This document shows, in pieces, positions 53,295-63,599 of a DNA stretch of 64,000 nt. How positions within the stretch are numbered: the first letter of the stretch is position 1; each line of letters opens with the position of its first letter. The DNA lies in contig OZ243951.1 of NCBI GenBank assembly GCA_965214565.1, positions 3,038,001-3,102,000 of the forward strand, given 5' to 3'. This stretch comes from VXYK01 sp965214565. GTDB lineage: Bacteria > Actinomycetota > Acidimicrobiia > Acidimicrobiales > Aldehydirespiratoraceae. The position numbers were made by a program, and so were the translations under genes. The notes beneath the pieces are model-generated. The model saw only the letters and a list, made by a program, of their open reading frames with translations. It searched no databases and was not told the origin of the DNA.

Positions 53295-54708
53295 GGCTCT
53301 CCGCGTTTCAGGTCGGAGTGAGGGTGTCGAGTAGCGCCCAGTTGGGTTTGCCGGCGTAGAGGAGGGCGCGGGTTCGGTAGTTGTTGAAGTTGGTGAACCC
53401 GAAGGCGACGCGTTTGACGCGTTTGATCAAGTTGTTGGCGGCTTCAGTAGCGGCGTTGGTGACCCGAGCGCGATGCCAGTTCGAGATTTGGGTGCGCCAG
53501 CGCCAGAGGGTGCGGCCGAGCCGGTTGATCTCTTCGGGTAGCCACGGGTCTTGGAACTCATCAGCGAGCTGGGTCACGGTCTCAGCACCGGTTTTGGGGT
53601 CGTCGATGCCGTAGATCGAGCGTAGGGTTTCTTTGGCGTGCCAGGCGTTGCGGACTTCTCCGTGGGGGTCGCCTGCTTGGAGTAGTCCCCGCAGCTTGAC
53701 CTGGCCGTTGTCGCTGATCTTCTCAGAGCCTGATACCAACAGTTTGCGTGCCCTATAGAGGGGATCGTCTTTGCGTCCGCGGTGCCCCATCGTTTGGTTT
53801 TGGACCCGGCGCCGGACCTCGTCGAGCGCGTCGTTGCCGAGTTTCACTATGTGGAACGGGTCCGCGACCTGTTTGGCGTGTGGCAGCGCGACCTCGAACG
53901 CAACCCGGTAGGGGCCTGAGAGGTCCAACGCCGCCCAAGCAATGTTGTTGCGCCACTGCTGGGGCCGTTCAAGCAGCCATTTCGCGGGTGCTTCAGCGGT
54001 TCTGCCTGGGACTATGTCAAGGAGCTGTCCCCGACCGACATCAACAACACCGGTTGCCCAGGCTTTGGTGCGGAACTTCCCGCGGCGCCACATCAGATGC
54101 TCGTCAAGACCCAACGCCTCGGTGTCACCGATCCGCTCGACATCGGCTTCGAGCAGTGCTTGGCCCCAACGTTGCACCGACCCGTTCACCGGATGCCAAT
54201 TGCATCCCAGCTCTGATGCGACTTCTTTGAGCGGGCGGCCACGACCGGCCTGACGCGTGACCCAGCGACCCGCCCGCGTCGTCAGGCGCTCACGCGGCGG
54301 CGCAATCTGACAGTCCTGTTCAGTGACCGTACCCGCCGCGCATTCGCTACCCCCGCAGCGCCACCGGCGTTTGTGCCACACCAGCAACACCGCCCGCCCG
54401 AACACCGGAAGATCAACAAGTTCCACCAGCCGTTCACCGTCAGACCACAACGGTCCGCCACAGGCCGCACAGTCCGGTCTCTCCGCCCGCCGCCGCACAT
54501 GCAGACGCAACGGCGCGCCCACACCGTCGTCAACGCCGCACACCTCGACATCACCCAAACCCACCAACAACTCACACACGCGTGTAGGGTCAACTTCCAC
54601 AGGGATCCTCCAGTTTCTCGGTTGTCTCAAAGCTCCGATTCTGGGGGATCTCTCGCGTTCAGGCGCGGACCCTCACCATCCCGACTCCGACCTCAAACGC
54701 GAAGAGCC
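53295..54708 (-). mobile_element. ISL3-family insertion sequence, copy 2 (1414 bp)
   Basis: Ends: GGCTCTCCGCGTTTCAGGTC at 53295 and inverted GGCTCTTCGCGTTTGAGGTC ending at 54708. Perfect 8-base target duplication AGGTTACT (53287-53294 and 54709-54716), different from that of copy 1, so the two inserted independently. They are in the same orientation, with 58 bases between the elements. Confidence 0.95.
53308..54630 (-). CDS. ISL3-family transposase (intact, copy 2)
   Basis: A 440-residue DDE transposase. N-terminal zinc finger RPDCAACGGPLW and a helix-turn-helix region (GRPLKEVASELGCNWHPVNG), then the catalytic core with D in GLDEHLMWRRGKF, D in AALDLSGPYR and E in NAATEAANNLIKRV. Full length for the family. 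Probably able to mobilise both copies, since copy 1 keeps its ends. Confidence 0.95.
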   Translation of the reverse strand: MRQPRNWRIPVEVDPTRVCELLVGLGDVEVCGVDDGVGAPLRLHVRRRAERPDCAACGGPLWSDGERLVELVDLPVFGRAVLLVWHKRRWRCGGSECAAGTVTEQDCQIAPPRERLTTRAGRWVTRQAGRGRPLKEVASELGCNWHPVNGSVQRWGQALLEADVERIGDTEALGLDEHLMWRRGKFRTKAWATGVVDVGRGQLLDIVPGRTAEAPAKWLLERPQQWRNNIAWAALDLSGPYRVAFEVALPHAKQVADPFHIVKLGNDALDEVRRRVQNQTMGHRGRKDDPLYRARKLLVSGSEKISDNGQVKLRGLLQAGDPHGEVRNAWHAKETLRSIYGIDDPKTGAETVTQLADEFQDPWLPEEINRLGRTLWRWRTQISNWHRARVTNAATEAANNLIKRVKRVAFGFTNFNNYRTRALLYAGKPNWALLDTLTPT

Positions 54709-55248
54709 AGGTTACTCGGGGTACCTTCTGAGCGCAGGCCACTGCGCTGCTGACAACGGTGATCTTGTCCGTCATGGAAACAGTTCAGGATCAATTATGG
54801 GCACCCAGTCCTGGGAGCAGGACTCTGGGTCGGTCGATGCTTCGATCATCAACAATGTCGGTGGAACGATGACTCAAGACAAGGGTAATATCTGGCGTCC
54901 TGACGATAGTTCATGGCCGATCTATGGCACCTACACAAGGGAAGGAGTTCCTTTGGGCAAGATCTATTGTCGGGCAGGTTTCAAAGGAGAAGCCTGCGGC
55001 TATCTCATATCTAAGACAATTTCAAGGAACGGAAATACCAATGTGGGAAGGTTGGAACACACGAGCGGGTGTCCCGGAGATTCAGGAGGGCCGGTGTTTG
55101 ACCCACGCAATCATTACGCTGTTGGACTGCACCAATCGAGTGCCAACTCGACCGACTGCACATCATGGGAAGACAGTTACTTCACGTTCATCAGCGAGCT
55201 TCAAGCTGTGGTGCCAACGATTCACGTTGACGTTGGGAGGTGATCTTC

Positions 55249-55983
55249 ATGGCTGATCGTATTCGGTTCTCGGGCCGGCAGGTGCTCGTTGTCGTATTCA
55301 TGTCGCTTCTGCTTACGCTCGTTGGATGGCTGGTGCTCATGAGAGACTCCTCGCCAGATTCGCCGCCGATGGCAATTTCTGAGTTGGATGTCGGAGAGTT
55401 GGCTGTCCGGCTGGAGCAGCGTCGACCATACGACGGCAACGTGGACGCTGAACCCGACAAACTCCCGACCGAACTCCGCTTCTTCATGACCACCTACGGA
55501 CTGGATGTAGAAGGGGCTGTTGCGCAACTGGATGCACAGGACAAAGCAGGCGTGGCATTGAACTGGCTCAAAGAAACGCTCGGCGAGGATCCTCGTGTCG
55601 GCGGCATGAGGATCGACCAGGGTCGAGGCGGACACTTGGTCGTGCATGTGAGTGATTCGGAATTGGGTCGCCAGATCGTGGCTGCGACAAACGGATTGCT
55701 CCCGATATACATCCAGGTGACATCGGTCTCCGAAAAGGACCTGGAGGCACTCGCCCGCCAAGCGACAGAAGTTCTCGACCTCGTCGACAGCGAGACCCGC
55801 CTAGGAACCGGCGTACCGTACTACACGGTCAGCGTAGAACTAGACAATGAGCGCGTCGTGATCGGACAATCGTCACTCGCACCCGACAAGTTTCGCCGAG
55901 AGGTCGAAACGCTGGCGCGCAGCTCGCTTGTGTTTGTCGAGGACCTCGGCCCGGTCCTCTTCGATCACGGAGGCGACGGATGA
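55249..55983 (+). CDS. Membrane-anchored prodomain-like protein next to the broken protease
   Basis: A 244-residue protein: one N-terminal transmembrane helix (VLVVVFMSLLLTLVGWLVLM), then an extracellular region with features of alpha-lytic-type prodomains (GGHLVVHVSDSELGRQIVAA; LETRLGT-like ETRLGTGVPYYTVSVEL). Its tail, VIGQSSLAPDKFRRE and LVFVEDLGPVLFDHGGDG, is a copy of the pro-segment of the interrupted protease (same GQSSLAPD..FRR and VEDLGPV.F..GGD) and stops at the point where that protein goes into its catalytic domain. ATG at 55249 has a near-perfect ribosome site GGAGGTGATC, 5 bases upstream. A separate prodomain acting in trans, or a truncated protease. Confidence 0.75.
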   Translation: MADRIRFSGRQVLVVVFMSLLLTLVGWLVLMRDSSPDSPPMAISELDVGELAVRLEQRRPYDGNVDAEPDKLPTELRFFMTTYGLDVEGAVAQLDAQDKAGVALNWLKETLGEDPRVGGMRIDQGRGGHLVVHVSDSELGRQIVAATNGLLPIYIQVTSVSEKDLEALARQATEVLDLVDSETRLGTGVPYYTVSVELDNERVVIGQSSLAPDKFRREVETLARSSLVFVEDLGPVLFDHGGDG

Positions 55984-56094
55984 AACAACCACGCTCTGCA
56001 GCTCTCTCCGGCACCACCCCCGCAAGGGCCCTAACAACGCTGCTGAAACAGCAAGTCAATGGGCGGTGCACGCACCGAATCGGAGCCGCGCCTC
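55984..56094. other. No gene recognised
   Basis: A short open frame from ATG 55980 (MKQPRSAALSG...) overlaps the previous stop but has no recognisable domain and runs into the IS256 remnant. Confidence 0.5.
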
Positions 56095-56495
56095 ACCTCG
56101 GTGTCGTAAATCTCCGCCAGATGCGCCTGGATCTCACCGGTGGTGAAACCTCTTTGGCATACAGCGACACCACATTGCCCGACAGGCCATCAAGGCGGCG
56201 CTGATGCTTGCGCACCGTCACCGGCTCGAACGTCCCAGCCCGGTCACGAGGCACCCGCAGAACCGATTTCACCGATCTCGGTGGTGACCCGCTTAGGCGA
56301 CGAACCGTTACGAGAGTTCAGTGTCCCGCGGCCCTCCGGGGCGTGGCGTTCATAGCCGAGATGCTCAGCCATCTCAACCTCCAAACCCGTCTGCAACACC
56401 TGACCGACCAGACCCGTCAACAAGCCATCCTCACCGGTGAGCTCCACGCACTCGCTGCGTGCCCGAGCCACCAGCAACTCAGCCCAGTGGTTCAT
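56095..56495 (-). pseudogene. IS256/Mutator-family transposase remnant (N-terminal part)
   Basis: Minus strand from ATG 56495 encodes LTGEDGLLTGLVGQVLQTGL, EVEMAEHLGYERHAPEGRG, NSRNGSSPKRVTTEIGEI, then in a shifted frame GTFEPVTVRKHQRRLDGLSG and TTGEIQAHLAEIYDTE. This is the start of IS256-type transposases (AEHLGYE, GNSRNG, FEPVIVPKHQRRLDG, MTTREIQAHLEELY). It has at least two frameshifts or small indels and no DDE core. It lies against the uvrB 3' end. Confidence 0.85.
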
Positions 56496-56532
56496 CGCCG
56501 CCGCGAGGTCGGTCACCTGTTTGCGCGCGCCG

Positions 56533-58581
<2,049 letters not shown>

Positions 58582-58590
58582 CTGAACAAC

Positions 58591-59211
58591 CTAGGAGTGT
58601 GGGAGGGTGGTGATCCACTCCCATGCACGGTCGATGTTGCGATCCAGGGCAGCGAGGTCGCCGGAGTTGTCGATGACCCAGTCGGCGACCGCGATGCGGT
58701 CTTGTCGGTTGGCCTGATTGGCGATGCGGGCCCGGGCGTCGGCTTCGTCGAAACCTCGACTGGCCACAAGGCGCTCAACGGTGATCTCAGGATCGGCATC
58801 GACCACGACGATTCCCGCGATCTCCCCGAACTGGTCTGCGATGGACGTTCCGTCGGCCCCCACAAGCAGCGGCAGGTCGAGGACCACCATCGAATCGCTG
58901 CCCGAATTCAGGCCTCGCCGTCGCTCGATCTCGTTGTAGAGCGCTGGGTGGACGATCTCGCCGAGGGCCTCCAGTTCGTCGGCATCATTGAAGACCCTTT
59001 CGGCAACAGCGCCTCGATTGAGGGTTCCGTCCTCAGTGACTATCGCTGCGCCCCAGCGCTGCACCATCGCCTCGAAGACCGGCTGGCCGGGTTCCTGCAA
59101 CTCCCGAACGATCCGGTCCGCGTCTATTAGGAGCGCGCCACGCTCCACGAATGCGTCCGCAACCGTAGACTTCCCCGAACCGATCCCGCCGGTGAGCGCG
59201 ATCTCTATCAC
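58591..59211 (-). CDS. coaE: Dephospho-CoA kinase
   Basis: A 206-residue P-loop kinase, last step of CoA synthesis. Walker A GGIGSGKST at residues 7-15, LIDADRIVREL, then LDLPLLVGADG and the lid region RIANQANRQDR. Normal length; ATG at 59211 shares one base with the rpsA stop (TAGTG/ATG arrangement). Confidence 0.96.
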   Translation of the reverse strand: MIEIALTGGIGSGKSTVADAFVERGALLIDADRIVRELQEPGQPVFEAMVQRWGAAIVTEDGTLNRGAVAERVFNDADELEALGEIVHPALYNEIERRRGLNSGSDSMVVLDLPLLVGADGTSIADQFGEIAGIVVVDADPEITVERLVASRGFDEADARARIANQANRQDRIAVADWVIDNSGDLAALDRNIDRAWEWITTLPHS

Positions 59212-60728
59212 TAGTCGGCCTTGACGTACTCGTCTTCCACCACGCCGTCTTGGGCAGCTTCGGCTCGCGGCGCGGTAGTGTGCTCGCTCATCTCGGCATC
59301 GCTGTCATCGGCGCCTTGCGCGACGGCAACTCCAGCATCGTCTTCGTCGAGCGCTGCCTCCTCGGTCACCTCGACCTCTTCGGTGACCTCGACGTACTCG
59401 TACTCGGTGCCGTCCTCGTCGGTCTCGATCACGCCCGCAACCGCATCGTCGCCGGCCTCGGCGTAGTACTCCTCCCAAGCCTGCTGGCCCTCGGAGCTCT
59501 CATCGCCCCCGATGTAGTTGCCCTCCTCATCGTAGGCGTGGTCGCCGAAGTGCTCCTGATATTCAGCAGCAACCTGGCCACCCTCAGCGGCCTGCTTGAT
59601 CGAGAGGCTGATACGCCTACGTTGCAGGTCGAGATCGATGATCTTCACCCAAAGTTCCTCGCCGGGGGTGACGACCTGTTCGGGCAGGTCGACATGGTGA
59701 GCCGACATCTCCGAGATGTGGACCAGACCCTCAATGCCGTCGCCCACCTGCACGAACGAGCCGAATGGGACAAGCTTGGTGACTCGACCGTAGACCAGTT
59801 CGCCGACACGGTGACTTGAGGCGAACTCCTGCCAAGGATCCTGCTGGGTCGCCTTCAGCGAGAGGCTGATGCGCTCGCGGCTGAGATCAACCTCGAGGAC
59901 CTGCACTTCGATCTCGTCGCCGACGCTCACCACCGAGTTCGGGTGGTCGACGTGCTTCCAGGAGAGCTCGGACACGTGGACCAGTCCGTCCATCCCGCCG
60001 AGATCGACGAAAGCGCCGAAATTGACCACCGAGGAAACGACCCCGGTGCGCTTCTCGCCGGGTTTGAGATTGTCGAGGAACGCCTCACGCTGCTCTTTCT
60101 GGGCCTCCTCCAGCCAGGCTCGGCGGGACAGAACGACGTTGTTGCGGTTCTTGTCGAGCTCGATGATCTTGGCTTCGAAGTGTTGGCCGACGTAGGGCTG
60201 CAGGTCCCGCACCCGACGCAGCTCGACGAGAGAGGCAGGAAGGAATCCCCGCAGGCCGATGTCCATGATCAGACCGCCCTTGACGACTTCGATAACCAGG
60301 CCCTTGACCATTCCGCCGGCTTCCTTGATGCCTTCGATCTCACCCCAGGCACGTTCGTACTGGGCGCGTTTCTTGGACAGGAGCAGGCGTCCGTCCTTGT
60401 CCTCCTTGGTGAGGACGAGGGCTTCGATGGTCTCGCCCATCGAGACGATCTCATTGGGATCGACGTCGTTGCGGATGGACAGCTCGCGGCTGGGGATCAC
60501 GCCTTCAGACTTGTAGCCGATATCGAGCAGAACTTCGTCCTGGTCGACCCGCACGACTGTGCCTTCGACGAGTTGGCCGTCTTCGACAACAACCATGGCG
60601 GAGGTGTACGCCTCATCGATATCCACCCCCCCGAGGTCTGCGTCGATTATTTGGCGGGGGGTGTAATTTCCATCGGAATCAAAGGTTCCGAATCGAGACT
60701 CGGTCTCGACGGTTGTGTCGGTTTGCAT
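59211..60728 (-). CDS. rpsA: 30S ribosomal protein S1
   Basis: A 505-residue protein with four S1 repeats (about 45-115, 130-200, 215-290, 300-375: GTVVRVDQDEVLLDIGYKSE, GLVIEVVKGGLIMDIGLRGF, GVVSSVVNFGAFVDLGGMDG, GRVTKLVPFGSFVQVGDGIE). The C-terminal ~100 residues are strongly acidic (Glu/Asp-rich, with VEVTEEVEVTEE), longer than in many relatives. ATG at 60728 with AAGAG upstream; the frame is open to 60755. Binds mRNA at the ribosome. 133 bases of spacer to polA probably hold the promoter. Confidence 0.96.
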   Translation of the reverse strand: MQTDTTVETESRFGTFDSDGNYTPRQIIDADLGGVDIDEAYTSAMVVVEDGQLVEGTVVRVDQDEVLLDIGYKSEGVIPSRELSIRNDVDPNEIVSMGETIEALVLTKEDKDGRLLLSKKRAQYERAWGEIEGIKEAGGMVKGLVIEVVKGGLIMDIGLRGFLPASLVELRRVRDLQPYVGQHFEAKIIELDKNRNNVVLSRRAWLEEAQKEQREAFLDNLKPGEKRTGVVSSVVNFGAFVDLGGMDGLVHVSELSWKHVDHPNSVVSVGDEIEVQVLEVDLSRERISLSLKATQQDPWQEFASSHRVGELVYGRVTKLVPFGSFVQVGDGIEGLVHISEMSAHHVDLPEQVVTPGEELWVKIIDLDLQRRRISLSIKQAAEGGQVAAEYQEHFGDHAYDEEGNYIGGDESSEGQQAWEEYYAEAGDDAVAGVIETDEDGTEYEYVEVTEEVEVTEEAALDEDDAGVAVAQGADDSDAEMSEHTTAPRAEAAQDGVVEDEYVKAD

Positions 60729-60888
60729 TCTGCTCTTGTCGGATAGAGGTGGCACCGCGGTATCGGACCGTGGTGCCCTGTCGGTCAGGACAGCCTCAAA
60801 ACGCTACCAAGTCGAAACCTCTACCAGACTTCCGCCACCGAGTTGCTGAACACCAGTTGCTGAACAACGGGGCCCGTCGACTCTGATT

Positions 60889-63555
60889 TCAGCCTTTCGC
60901 GCCTGCCCAGGTGCTCGCCACCTGCAGGTCGATCTCGAGAGGGACCCGGAGCTCGAATGCGTCGCGCATGATCGACATGGTCATCTCCTTGGCCTGTTCG
61001 ACTTCTGAGTCGGGGGACTCGACGATGATCTCGTCGTGTACCTGCAACACGATGCGGCTGTCGATTCCCGCTCTCTCGATCGCTTCATCGAGGCGGACCA
61101 GGGCGACCTTGAAGATGTCGGCAGCCAGGCCTTGGATGCCGGCGTTCATCGCTTGACGCTCCCCCGCCAAGCGAACCTGCCGGTTCGAAGCCGACAGTTC
61201 CGGTATCTGGCGGCGACGCCCGAACAGTGTCTCGGTGTAGCCGCGCTCGCGCGCAAGCTTCACGGTGTCGTCCATGTACTGCTTCACCGCAGGGAACGCC
61301 GCGAAGTACGAATCGAGGATCTCCGCGGCCTCGGGAACCCCGATATTGAGCCGCTGAGCCAGTCCGTAAGACTCCATTCCGTAGGCGAGGCCGTAGGAGA
61401 CCATCTTCGCCTTGGAGCGCTCTTCGATGCCCACCTCGACTGGGGAAATATCGAATACCTTCGAGGCTGTGGCCGTGTGGATGTCGTCGCCAGCTTCGAA
61501 GGCCTCGATCAGGCCCGGATCCTCAGCGAGGTGGGCGATGCAGCGGAGTTCTATCTGGTCGTAGTCGGCCACGAGCAGTTTACGGCCGGCCGGGGCGACG
61601 AACGCGGTTCGGAAGACCCGGCCCCTGTCGGAGCGAACCGGGATGTTGTGCAGGTTGGGGGCGTCCGATGAGAGCCGGCCGGTGCGGGCCACAGTCTGGT
61701 TGAAGGTGGCCCTGATCCGGTCACCCGGCCCGGTCTCGGCCACGAGCCCTTCCCCGTAGGTGGAGCGCAGTTTCTCGACCTCACGGAAACGCAGGAGGTT
61801 CTCGACGATCTGGTGCTGTTCGCGGAGCTTCTCGAGCGTCTGGGCGTCGGTGCTGTAGCCGGTCTTAGTTTTCTTCAACGGGGTCAGTCCGAGTTCGTCG
61901 AAGAGCACCTCACGCAGTTGTTTGGTGCTGTTGACGTTGAAATCGTGCCCAGCATCGGCGATGACCGCTGCCCGGAACTGTTCGGTCTCAGCAGTGAGCT
62001 CGTCACGGATGCGCACCAGCGCCTCACGGTCGACCGCAATCCCGCACTGTTCCATCCTGGCCAACACCCGAACGAGGGGAACTTCGAGTTCGTCGTTGAG
62101 TTCTCTGAGTCCCTGCGCACTCAGCGCCTCACCCATCGGTTCGGTGAGCCGCTCAACGGCCAGGGCGTGGCGCGCTGGCTCGTCCATGAGGTCCTCGTCG
62201 GTGCCGTCGAGGTCGAGCTGTCCCAGACCGGCTGCCGATTCCGGCATCTCGAACTCGGTGTAGCGTTTGAGCAGACCCCCGAGGTCGTAGACGGTTTCTG
62301 CGGGGTTGAGCAGGTAGGCCGCCAGACGGGTGTCGAAGACCAGTCGCCGCATGTCTACGCCGAGTTCGAGCAGACGGCGTGCCGTCGCCTTGGCCCCATG
62401 CATTGCCACTCGACGTCCGTTGTCGCCGAGCAGCAGACGCAGCGCTTCGAGGACTTCTGCGTTCTGAAGGAGCGCTCCCGGAACGAATCCGACTTCTGCG
62501 CTGGCGCTGTCGGTCACGAAGGCAAGGCCGTCGTCTATCCCGTGTTCGGGCACCGCGAGGGCCAGCACACCGGTTCCGTTGCGGACGGCCCCCAGGGCGG
62601 CTGCTGCTTCGGCCGGCGTCTCACAGACCGTGATCTCAGCTTCGAGCACCTCGGTTCGGTGGCCCTCCGGCGGGGCTACCTGACCGTCGAGGACTTCGCT
62701 CAGGCGTTCCTGGAGGCTTCGGAATTCGAGGAACTCGAAGAGCCTCGACAGTTCCGCCTGGTCGATCTCGCCCATCGCGAGCTCGTCGATCGCCACGGGC
62801 AGTTCCAGGTCCCTCAGCAGCCTCATCATCTCGACGTTGTTGCGGACATTGGCCTCGTGCGCACCGAGGTTCTCTCGCAGCTTGGGGGTCAGGTCGTCGA
62901 GTGCGGCGTAGATGCCGTCGATGCCGCCGCGTTCGTTGATGAGCTTGGCGGCGGTCTTCTCGCCTACGCCGGGGACTCCCGGGAGGTTGTCGGAGTTGTC
63001 GCCTCGCAGCGCTGCGTACTGCACGTAGTCGCACGGTGCCACTCCGGTGCGCTGCTTGATTCCGGCCTCGTCGTAGAGGACGTAGTCGGACACGCCCCGC
63101 TTGTTGTATAGGACCTTGACGTGCGGGTCCGCTACGAGCTGGTAGCTGTCGCGGTCGCCGGTGACGATGATGACGTCGTCGCCGTTGTCGCGGCCCCGGG
63201 TGGCGAGGGTGGCGATGATGTCGTCGGCCTCGTAACCGGCCTTGTCGAGGACCGGCACGGCCAGCACCCCGAGCACCTCGCGTACCAGGCCCATCTGTTG
63301 GTAGAGGATGTCGGGGGCGGACTCCCGCTGTGCCTTGTAGGTCGGTGTCAGTTCATGTCGGAACGTGGGTTCGGCACGGTCGAAGGCCACCGCGATGCGG
63401 TCGGGTTCGTGCTCTCTGAGCAGGTAGATGAGCATCGAGGTGAAGCCGTAGACGGCATTGGTCACCTGACCCGAGGCGGTCGCCATGTCGGTCGGCAGCG
63501 CGAAGAAGGCGCGGTAGACGAGCGAGTTCCCGTCGATGAGCATCAGCTTGGCCAT
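60889..63555 (-). CDS. polA: DNA polymerase I
   Basis: An 888-residue protein: 5' nuclease domain 1-290 (LMLIDGNSLVYRAFFAL; TGDRDSYQLV; GDNSDNLPGVPGVGEKTA), a degenerate 3'-5' exonuclease domain (about 310-490) in which I do not see the DxE motif, so no proofreading, and the polymerase domain with motif A LLVADYDQIELR, motif B KMVSYGLAYGMESYGLAQRL and motif C QVHDEIIVES. As in other actinobacteria, the middle domain looks inactive. Confidence 0.97.
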   Translation of the reverse strand: MAKLMLIDGNSLVYRAFFALPTDMATASGQVTNAVYGFTSMLIYLLREHEPDRIAVAFDRAEPTFRHELTPTYKAQRESAPDILYQQMGLVREVLGVLAVPVLDKAGYEADDIIATLATRGRDNGDDVIIVTGDRDSYQLVADPHVKVLYNKRGVSDYVLYDEAGIKQRTGVAPCDYVQYAALRGDNSDNLPGVPGVGEKTAAKLINERGGIDGIYAALDDLTPKLRENLGAHEANVRNNVEMMRLLRDLELPVAIDELAMGEIDQAELSRLFEFLEFRSLQERLSEVLDGQVAPPEGHRTEVLEAEITVCETPAEAAAALGAVRNGTGVLALAVPEHGIDDGLAFVTDSASAEVGFVPGALLQNAEVLEALRLLLGDNGRRVAMHGAKATARRLLELGVDMRRLVFDTRLAAYLLNPAETVYDLGGLLKRYTEFEMPESAAGLGQLDLDGTDEDLMDEPARHALAVERLTEPMGEALSAQGLRELNDELEVPLVRVLARMEQCGIAVDREALVRIRDELTAETEQFRAAVIADAGHDFNVNSTKQLREVLFDELGLTPLKKTKTGYSTDAQTLEKLREQHQIVENLLRFREVEKLRSTYGEGLVAETGPGDRIRATFNQTVARTGRLSSDAPNLHNIPVRSDRGRVFRTAFVAPAGRKLLVADYDQIELRCIAHLAEDPGLIEAFEAGDDIHTATASKVFDISPVEVGIEERSKAKMVSYGLAYGMESYGLAQRLNIGVPEAAEILDSYFAAFPAVKQYMDDTVKLARERGYTETLFGRRRQIPELSASNRQVRLAGERQAMNAGIQGLAADIFKVALVRLDEAIERAGIDSRIVLQVHDEIIVESPDSEVEQAKEMTMSIMRDAFELRVPLEIDLQVASTWAGAKG

Positions 63556-63599
63556 CGCCGTGGACCCTACTCGGCTGATTCGCTCATTGACCGGCCGGG

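Larger units (their letters stand above)
51525..55243 (+). pseudogene. Secreted S1-family serine protease gene interrupted by two ISL3-family elements
   Basis: Parts: 51525-51820, 53245-53294 and 54717-55243. Joining them (dropping each element and one target copy) gives 873 bases, exactly 291 codons, with no stop: signal-like N-terminus (LLIALASAALPALIAPASWV), a short pro-segment (QSSLAPDEFRRKS; VIVEDLGPVVFERGGD), then CSIGFTATHVYSGLGYSGYL, LLSAGHC (His124), SVDASI (Asp) and GCPGDSGGPV (Ser), a full triad. It lacks the long prodomain of the protease at 48985. As it stands the gene stops at TAG 51858 inside the first element and is presumably dead. The 3' part is more AT-rich than its surroundings. 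Confidence 0.93.

Noticed and set aside
55980..56204. 74-codon frame overlapping the stop of the anchored prodomain gene
   Set aside because: Enters the IS256 remnant antisense; arginine-rich, no domain.
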